Translations under genes and position numbers: made by a program | Source: Methylobacterium sp. CB376 | Lineage (GTDB): Bacteria > Pseudomonadota > Alphaproteobacteria > Rhizobiales > Beijerinckiaceae | Reading direction: 5' to 3' | DNA length: 64,000 nucleotides | Assembly: GCF_029714205.1 (NCBI RefSeq) | Contig: NZ_CP121648.1 | Coordinates: 6,388,501-6,452,500 of the forward strand | Shown: positions 58,395 to 64,000 of the stretch, piece after piece | Layout: every line of letters starts with the position of its first letter | Numbering within the stretch: the first letter of the stretch is position 1 | Notes under the pieces: generated by a model | The model's input: only the letters and a program-made list of their open reading frames with translations | Told to the model about the DNA's origin: nothing | Databases searched by the model: none

Positions 58395-58686
58395 TCCACT
58401 TCCCACATTCTGCGCCAGCACACCTATCTACTGGTTTATTATTTTTATACGCTGTTTCTCACCGAGATGCAGAAATATACGCGCATCGCGAGACAGTTTT
58501 ACCCGCTCTATAAATTTTACCATTGACGTTTCAGCGCGAAGGCAACCTGTCATCGCAACCTTCCGGAACGCCGCTATCTCAATCAATACTGTGAGTACCG
58601 GCGTTTACGAGTTGCGAAAACTCTGCCGATCAGGCAATCCTACGGCGCCTCGCGCATCGAGGCGTTCGAAGACCTGCGAGACCAGC
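58395..58686 (+). promoter_or_regulatory. AT-rich island upstream of the cysteine-rich peptide gene
   Basis: This stretch is far more AT-rich than any other in the window, with runs such as TTTATTATTTTTATACG (58434-58450) and CTATAAATTTTACCATTGAC (58506-58525). It probably contains the promoter of the downstream gene and may be of foreign origin. TTGACG at 58521 is a candidate -35 box, but the -10 is unclear. Confidence 0.5.
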
Positions 58687-58974
58687 ATGCTCACTCGGCC
58701 CCTCTCGGCGGCCATCGCCGCCGCCTGCCTCCTCGCCGTCGGCGCCCTGCCGACCGGCGCCCTCGCGATGGGGGTCCCCTCCGCCGCATCCGGCCTCGGC
58801 AATACGCTGATCCAGCAGATCCAAAAGAAGAAGCCGGCAGGCGCAAACAGGAACTGCAATCAGAAAGCCGTCGATCAATGTGCGACCAACAAGGGAAAAT
58901 GCATGAATAGCGGCAAACCCAATTGTCAGAGCGATTACGTCGCCTGCGTCAACTGGAGCGGGTGCAATTACTGA
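58687..58974 (+). CDS. Small cysteine-rich secreted protein, unknown function
   Basis: 95 residues from ATG 58687. The signal peptide is MLTRPLSAAIAAACLLAVGA with probable cleavage near ALA-MG. The mature part has a short basic stretch (QIQKKKPAGANRN) and then six cysteines spaced C-x7-C-x6-C-x7-C-x6-C-x5-C, ending WSGCNY, which suits three disulfide bonds. The frame is open upstream to 58591, but this start begins the leader. Its base composition is lower in GC than its neighbours. No family is recognised; a secreted peptide, toxin-like or adhesion role is possible. Confidence 0.7.
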   Translation: MLTRPLSAAIAAACLLAVGALPTGALAMGVPSAASGLGNTLIQQIQKKKPAGANRNCNQKAVDQCATNKGKCMNSGKPNCQSDYVACVNWSGCNY

Positions 58975-59455
58975 GGGCACGAACGGGCCGCAAGCGCGGT
59001 GATGCTCCGGCCGCCTCGCCATCGTGAAGGGCAGGACGACGGCGTCACCCCTTGAGACCGGGACGTCCTGATCGTCGGCCCACGGCGCCGGAGCGAGGCG
59101 CGCGGGCTGCGTGAGGCAGGGTCCGGGGTCCGAAGCGGCGGGCGCCGTCCCGTCCTCGTCGGGCTCGATCGAGACCCGCGATGCCGAGATGCTTCGTTCC
59201 GGAAAACAGTATTCGGACAGCATTCGCGGCCGCCATGCCTTGACAGCACGGACCGCCTGAAAAACCCTTGGGCGGCGACGACTCGCCCATGACCGCGACG
59301 GGAGCGGCGCGCCAGCGGTCGCGCGGACCGCCGTGGCTGCCGGAGGCCCCGCCGCAGGGCGGCGCGCCGGCACCGCGAGGCGCTGCCCGCCACCTCGTCC
59401 TCGACCGACCACGCTCGGGGTCCGACCCTGGCGCTTCACCCCGGGGTGCACTTCG
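58975..59455. other. Spacer between the cysteine-rich gene and the P450 gene
   Basis: About 480 bases. Long minus-strand frames here have no domain similarity. A TTGACA at 59239 followed by an A-run (CTGAAAAACCC) is the only promoter-like sequence noted. Base composition returns to high GC by 59280. Confidence 0.4.
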
Positions 59456-60766
59456 ATGCGACAGGTTCCGGGCTCCTACGGCCCTCCGCTGCTCAAGACC
59501 CTGTTCGATACGGTGGACTTCCTGGTCGTGAGCGGCTGGGAGGAGTTCTTCGCCCGCCGCCGCCGCCGCCACGGCAGCACGGTCTTCCGGGTCAACCTGT
59601 TCAAGCCGACCGTGGCGGTGCTCGATCAGACCGGGATCGGGGCGCTGTTCGGCGATGCGGACCTGATCCAGGATTACGGGTTCGGCTGGGCGGTGCCGCC
59701 CCTGCCCCTGGTCGGCGGCGTCCCGCCGAGCATCTTCGGCAGCGGCGAGGCCCATGACGGCCCCAAGCGCCTCTACCTGCGGCTGCTCGCGCGGCGCGCG
59801 GAGCGCCTGGAAGCGGTCTTCGCCGAGACGTTCGCGGAGGTCGCGGCCCGCTGGCGCGCGGCCCCCGGCTTCTCCTTCGCGGACGGGATCGAGGATCTCG
59901 TCGCCACCTTCGTGGGCCGCTGGCTGATCGGCGCGGCGCTCGACCCGGCCGACATCCGCCTCGTCTACAACCACATTTTCACGCAGCGCCTGACCGCGGT
60001 CACGCAATGGCTGCCCTGGTCGAATTACGCCCGCTCGCGCCTCGCCTACGGGCGCCTGCTCGCCGCCGTGCGGGGGGCGCCCGACTTCCCCGAGATCGCC
60101 GCGATGGCGGCCGAGGAGGGTTTGCCCGACCCCGAGGTGGTGGCCAAGCAGCTCACCTTCCTGATCGGCATGAACAGCTTCCTGGGGCTGCAGAACCTGC
60201 TGAAATCCCTGGTCGGCGAGTTCGCGCTCCACCCCGCCTGGCAGGAGGAGGTGCGCCGCGAGGCCGCCGCGCAGGCGGGACGGGGCGCCACGCCGGTCCT
60301 CGACCGGGTGATCCGCGAGACCCTGCGCCTGCACCCGCCGGTCTTCTTCGTGTTCGGGCGGGCCACGCGCGACCGCGTCCTCGACACCGAATCCGGCTCC
60401 TTCGCGATCCGCCGGGGCGAGCTCGTGATGGGCGTGATCCCCTTCGCGCAGAACGACCCCGCCCACGTGCCGCGGCCCGAGCGCTTCGACCCGGACCGCT
60501 TCCTCGACCCGGCGACGGGCGGGCGTCCCCTGATCTGGCCGCGCGGCCTCGAGACCGCGACCGTGGCGGCGCGGGACCGCACCTGCCCGGGCAAGGACGC
60601 CGCCTTCGCGACCGCCCGGCTGTTCTGCACGGCGCTGCTGCGCGACCACGCGTGGAGCCTCGCCGCGCCGCCCGCCTGGGACCGGCACCGCTTCTCCCTG
60701 AACGTGGCCGCCCCGAAGGGGCCCCTCACGGTTGAACGCTTCGTGAGAAAGGAGCAGACCGGTTAG
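59456..60766 (+). CDS. CYP74-like cytochrome P450 (fatty-acid hydroperoxide-metabolising type)
   Basis: 436 residues, no membrane anchor. The start QVPGSYGPPLLKTLFDTVDF, then WEEFFARRRRRHGSTVFRVN, resembles the IPGSYGLPF...STVFRTN start of plant allene oxide synthases and hydroperoxide lyases. The K-helix has ExxR (E288, R291). The I-helix reads FLIGMNSFLG with Asn240, where CYP74 has FN(S/T)WGG, and lacks the oxygen-activating Thr of ordinary P450s. The haem loop WPRGLETATVAARDRTCPGK (Cys377) has the extended CYP74 form WSNGxET...NKQCxGK. It probably rearranges hydroperoxides without O2 or a reductase. Which product it makes cannot be read. Confidence 0.8.
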   Translation: MRQVPGSYGPPLLKTLFDTVDFLVVSGWEEFFARRRRRHGSTVFRVNLFKPTVAVLDQTGIGALFGDADLIQDYGFGWAVPPLPLVGGVPPSIFGSGEAHDGPKRLYLRLLARRAERLEAVFAETFAEVAARWRAAPGFSFADGIEDLVATFVGRWLIGAALDPADIRLVYNHIFTQRLTAVTQWLPWSNYARSRLAYGRLLAAVRGAPDFPEIAAMAAEEGLPDPEVVAKQLTFLIGMNSFLGLQNLLKSLVGEFALHPAWQEEVRREAAAQAGRGATPVLDRVIRETLRLHPPVFFVFGRATRDRVLDTESGSFAIRRGELVMGVIPFAQNDPAHVPRPERFDPDRFLDPATGGRPLIWPRGLETATVAARDRTCPGKDAAFATARLFCTALLRDHAWSLAAPPAWDRHRFSLNVAAPKGPLTVERFVRKEQTG

Positions 60767-60885
60767 GATTGCGGTCCCGGCGCCAAGCCGGGACCGGCCG
60801 CCGGGCGCGGCCCAACGGGGAGGCGTGCGTTGAGCGTGAGGGCCGCGGTGCGCAGGAGCGCCGGTGCCGCGCGGGGCGGAAGCTG

Positions 60886-63800
60886 ATGTCGGCCCGGCAC
60901 GCTCGGGAGCGGCGCGCCGAGGCGGCGGGCCTGTCCGGCCCGCCCGAACGGCGGCAGCTCACCGTGATGTTCTGCGACCTCGTCGATTCGACGGCCCTGG
61001 CCTCGCGCCTCGACCCGGAGGATCTCCGCGACGTGCTGCGGGCCTACCAGGCCCTCTGCGCCGAGATCGTGCGGCGCCACGGCGGGACGGTGGCGCAGTT
61101 CCAGGGCGACGGCGTCGTCAGCTACTTCGGCTTCCCGGTCGCCCAGGAGGACAGCGTCGAGGCGGCCGTGCGGGCGGGGCTGGAGATCCTGCGCCGGATG
61201 TCCTCCCTGCGCACCCCGCCCGAGACCGCCGGGGGCCCGCCCGCGGGGCCGGCCCAGGTCCGCATCGGCGTCGCGACGGGCCTCGTCGTGGTCGAGGACG
61301 CCGGCTCGGGCAGCGCCGGGGTGGTCGGGCAGGTGCCGAACCTCGCCTCGCGCATCCAGGCGGTCGCCTCGCCCGGCACCCTCCTGATCGCGGACGCCAC
61401 CCGCCGCCTGCTCGGCTCCCTGTTCGACCTGACCGATCTCGGCCCCCACCGGCTCAAGGGCATCGCCGAGGCGGTGGTGCTGTGGCGGGTCGAGGGGGCC
61501 CGCGAGGACGCCGCCCGCTCCGATGCCCGCCGCAACGGCAGCGTCCATGTCGGGCGGGACGAGGAACTCGCCCGACTCTCCGCCGCCTGGGAGGAGGCCA
61601 AGCGGGGAAGCGGGCAGGTCGTGCTGGTGGGCGGCGAGCCCGGGATCGGCAAGTCGGCCCTGCTGCGGGCCTGGACCGCCCGGCTCGCGGAGGCGGAGGT
61701 CATCCGCATCGGGCTCCAATGCTCCCCGCGCCACACCCACAGCCCGCTCTACCCGCTGGTCGCCCATCTGCGCCGCATCGCCCGGATCGCCCCCGCGGAT
61801 CCGCCCGCGGCGCGCCGGGAGAAGCTGGAGCGGCTCCTCGCGCCGGAGCGCCGGGCCGAGGGGGCGGAGCTCCTCGCGCATCTCCTCTCCGTGGCCCTCG
61901 ACGGCGCCCCGGCCGGGCCGGAGCCGACCGCCGACCAGCGCAAGGCCGCGACCCTGGCCCTCCTCGCCGAGGAGGTGATCGGGCTCGCCGCCCGCCGCCC
62001 CGTGGTGATGGCCGTGGAGGACGCGCAATGGGCCGATCCGACCACCGAGGAGCTGGCCCGGCTGGTCATCGGGCGGCTCGCCGGCCGGCGGCTGCTCCTG
62101 CTCGTCACCGCGCGGCCCGAATACCGGCCGGCCTGGGCCGAAGCGGCTGGCCTGCGGCCGCCCTGGGCCGAAGCGGCCGGCGTGCACCGGCTGTCCCTGT
62201 CGGGCCTCGCCCCCGGGGAGGCGGAGGATCTCGTGCGCGGCGTGGCGCGCGGCCGGCCCCTCGCGCCCGAGGCGCGGCGCGCCATCGTCGCCAAGGCCGA
62301 CGGCGTGCCGCTCTTCATCGAGGAGCTGACCAGCGCCGTGCTGGAGGAGCGCGACGCCGCGGACCGGCCGCGGGACGGGGGCGGCGAGGCGCCGCGCGTG
62401 CCCGCGACCCTGCAGGACATCATCATGGCGCGCCTCGACCGCCTCGGCCGCGCCAAGCCCGTGGCCCAGGTCGGGGCCGCCCTCGGGCGCTCCTTCTCGC
62501 GGCGCATGCTCGAGCGGGTCGCCGAGCGGGACGAGGAGGAGATCGCCGCGGCGCTGGCGGAGATCGTCCAGGCCGGCCTCCTGCTGGAACAGCCCGGCGG
62601 CGCCGGCGCGACCTACCAGTTCAAGCACGCGCTGGTGCAGGATGCCGCCTACGAGAGCCTGCTGCGGGCGAGCCGCCGGGCGCTGCACGGCCGCATCGCC
62701 GCGGTGATCGAGGAGGATTGCCCGGACCTCGCCGAGACCGAGCCCGAGACCCTCGCGCATCACCTGCGCGGGGCGCGGGCCTTCCTGCGCGCCGCCGCCG
62801 CCTCCCTGCGGGCCGGGCAGCGGGCGGCGGCACGCTTCGCCAACCCGGAGGCGATCCAGCATTTCCGCGCCGGGCTGGACGATCTCGCGCGGGCGGACTC
62901 GACACCGGCGGACTTGGCACGGGCGGACTTGGCACGGGCGGACTTGGCACGGGCGGACTTGGCACAGGCGGACTTGGCGGAGCCGGCAGCGGCGGCCCAC
63001 GGCCCGCTCGCGGCGCGGCTCCATCTCGGGCTCGCCCAATCCTTCTACGTGGTGAAGGGGCCCGCCCACGGCGATACGGTGGCGGCCTATGCCCGGGCGC
63101 ACGACCTCGCCGCGCATCTCACCGACCCGGAGGAGCGCTTCGCCCTGCTCTGGGGCGTGTTCTCCGGCCACCATTTCGCGGCCCGCTTCGGGCCGGCGGA
63201 GGCCTCGGCCCGGGAGGCCCTGGCCCTGGCGCGCGGCGCCGGCGACCCGACCCATCTCTGCCAAGCCCACCGCATGCTGGGCTATGTGGGCTTCTTCCGC
63301 GGCGACCTGCCGGGCGCGAGGGCGCATTTCGGCGAGGTCCGCCGCCTCTACCGGCCCGACCCTCACCGGGGCCTGGCACCGATCTTCGGGGCGGATTGCC
63401 AGGTCGGGGCGGCGGGGTTCGAGAGCGTGCTCCTCTGCGTCCAGGGGCATCCCGACGAGGCCGTGGCGATGACGGAGGCGAACCTGCGCGACGCGCGGCG
63501 CCTCGGCCATCCGGCGAGCATCGGCTGGGCCTACGCCGCGGCGGCCTACGTCCACCATTACCGCGGCGACCGGGCCGCGACCGGGGCGGTGGCGGCGGAG
63601 GGCTTCGCCTATTGCCGGGCCCACGCCATCGCGGCCTGGGGCCTGCACTGCAAGGTGTTCCTGGCGTGGTCGGGCGCGACCGGGCCCGAGCGGGCCGACC
63701 GCGCCGCCGAGATCCTCCGCGACATCGCCGATGCGGCGACGCGCACCCGCCTGGGCCTGCCGCAGCTGCGCGGGCTCGCCGCCGAGGCGCTCCTCCTGTG

Positions 63801-64000
63801 CGGGGACCCAGCACCGGCGCGGGAGCAGGTCCGGATCGCCCTCGACGAGATCGCCGAGACGGGCCAGGCCGTGTTCGCGCCGATGCTGCTGCGGCTGCGC
63901 GGCCTCTGCGCCCTCGCCTGCGACGAGGGCGGGGCCGCCGACCGGCTCGGCGAGGCGGTCGCGGCGGCGCGGGCCGTGGGGGCGGACCTCCTGCGGGCGC
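60886..64000 (+). CDS. Class III adenylate cyclase / AAA ATPase / TPR signalling protein (partial)
   Basis: At least 1038 residues from ATG 60886, running off the right edge. A nucleotide cyclase catalytic domain (about 20-205) has LTVMFCDLVDSTALASRL (metal Asp) and FQGDGVVSYFGFP. An AAA_16 ATPase follows with Walker A GGEPGIGKSALL and Walker B VVMAVEDAQWAD. A helical TPR-like region continues to the edge. A run of six ADLAR-type pentapeptides (670-699) sits in the linker before the TPR part. Such proteins are thought to make cAMP or act as STAND-type switches in response to unknown signals. It lies 119 bases after the P450 gene on the same strand. Confidence 0.88.
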   Translation, partial: MSARHARERRAEAAGLSGPPERRQLTVMFCDLVDSTALASRLDPEDLRDVLRAYQALCAEIVRRHGGTVAQFQGDGVVSYFGFPVAQEDSVEAAVRAGLEILRRMSSLRTPPETAGGPPAGPAQVRIGVATGLVVVEDAGSGSAGVVGQVPNLASRIQAVASPGTLLIADATRRLLGSLFDLTDLGPHRLKGIAEAVVLWRVEGAREDAARSDARRNGSVHVGRDEELARLSAAWEEAKRGSGQVVLVGGEPGIGKSALLRAWTARLAEAEVIRIGLQCSPRHTHSPLYPLVAHLRRIARIAPADPPAARREKLERLLAPERRAEGAELLAHLLSVALDGAPAGPEPTADQRKAATLALLAEEVIGLAARRPVVMAVEDAQWADPTTEELARLVIGRLAGRRLLLLVTARPEYRPAWAEAAGLRPPWAEAAGVHRLSLSGLAPGEAEDLVRGVARGRPLAPEARRAIVAKADGVPLFIEELTSAVLEERDAADRPRDGGGEAPRVPATLQDIIMARLDRLGRAKPVAQVGAALGRSFSRRMLERVAERDEEEIAAALAEIVQAGLLLEQPGGAGATYQFKHALVQDAAYESLLRASRRALHGRIAAVIEEDCPDLAETEPETLAHHLRGARAFLRAAAASLRAGQRAAARFANPEAIQHFRAGLDDLARADSTPADLARADLARADLARADLAQADLAEPAAAAHGPLAARLHLGLAQSFYVVKGPAHGDTVAAYARAHDLAAHLTDPEERFALLWGVFSGHHFAARFGPAEASAREALALARGAGDPTHLCQAHRMLGYVGFFRGDLPGARAHFGEVRRLYRPDPHRGLAPIFGADCQVGAAGFESVLLCVQGHPDEAVAMTEANLRDARRLGHPASIGWAYAAAAYVHHYRGDRAATGAVAAEGFAYCRAHAIAAWGLHCKVFLAWSGATGPERADRAAEILRDIADAATRTRLGLPQLRGLAAEALLLCGDPAPAREQVRIALDEIAETGQAVFAPMLLRLRGLCALACDEGGAADRLGEAVAAARAVGADLLRA
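62893..62982 (+). repeat. 15-bp tandem repeat encoding an A-D-L-A-R pentapeptide array
   Basis: Six units of 15 bases (GCGGACTTGGCACGG consensus) encode ADSTP, ADLAR, ADLAR, ADLAR, ADLAQ, ADLAE. The three middle units are identical in DNA, so the expansion is recent. Confidence 0.9.

Noticed and set aside
60763..63648. A 961-residue minus-strand open frame opposite the cyclase gene
   Set aside because: The plus strand has convincing cyclase, Walker A and Walker B motifs; the minus frame is Arg/Gly-rich without motifs.

Overview
The window is very GC-rich and reads as the chromosome of a plant-associated alphaproteobacterium of the Rhizobiales, most likely Methylobacterium (the nodulans / 4-46 side of the genus). 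This is inferred from gene content and order: popZ next to valS, a pcm-like gene next to tolC, aapJQMP between metC and a mercaptopyruvate sulfurtransferase gene, an Irr-type iron box before mbfA, and GC bias throughout. No rRNA, CRISPR array, prophage or intact insertion sequence was seen. The window is mostly ordinary chromosome with small accessory insertions.

Layout. 1-6.7 kb: start of an mbfA-like iron exporter gene (minus) with an Irr box, then alaS and the dTDP-L-rhamnose operon rfbCBDA. 6.7-17.7 kb: tyrS (minus), anmK translationally coupled to an orphan McrB-N-like gene, an AMIN/amidase_3 amidase, penicillin-binding protein 1A, a shrunken antitoxin gene, prfB with a textbook +1 programmed frameshift, an M23 peptidase and a one-cysteine BCP peroxiredoxin. 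This stretch is rich in cell-wall synthesis, remodelling and recycling. 17.8-28.3 kb: a large AsmA/YhdP-like gene broken by a one-base frameshift, small secreted proteins, a PfkB kinase with a divergent GntR regulator, a HAD phosphatase, a sirtuin and a second AsmA-like gene. 28.6-33.1 kb: scoAB CoA transferase, a 302-bp palindromic MITE-like block, an MFS transporter and a luciferase-like monooxygenase. 33.3-37.4 kb: an Fe(III) ABC transporter (fbp genes, minus). 38.3-41.2 kb: a three-gene glycolipid-modifying cassette (GT-C transferase, GT2, LAB_N flippase-like). 41.3-49.3 kb: a DUF302 protein, a PNPOx-like flavoprotein, metC, aapJQMP and sseA. 49.7-58.1 kb: small genes, tRNA-Asn, tRNA-Cys, a pcm-like gene, tolC, popZ, valS and a DUF2459 gene. 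58.4-64 kb: an AT-rich island with a cysteine-rich secreted peptide, a bacterial relative of plant CYP74 cytochromes P450, and the start of a large adenylate-cyclase/ATPase/TPR signalling protein that runs off the window.

Three things stand out. (1) The CYP74-like P450 suggests bacterial metabolism of fatty-acid hydroperoxides, otherwise best known from plant oxylipin pathways. (2) A family of dispersed repeats sits directly against genes, and four copies supply the TGA stop codon of the upstream gene with their first three bases. (3) In-frame tandem repeats, mostly five codons long, recur in many unrelated genes and add low-complexity peptide repeats to them.
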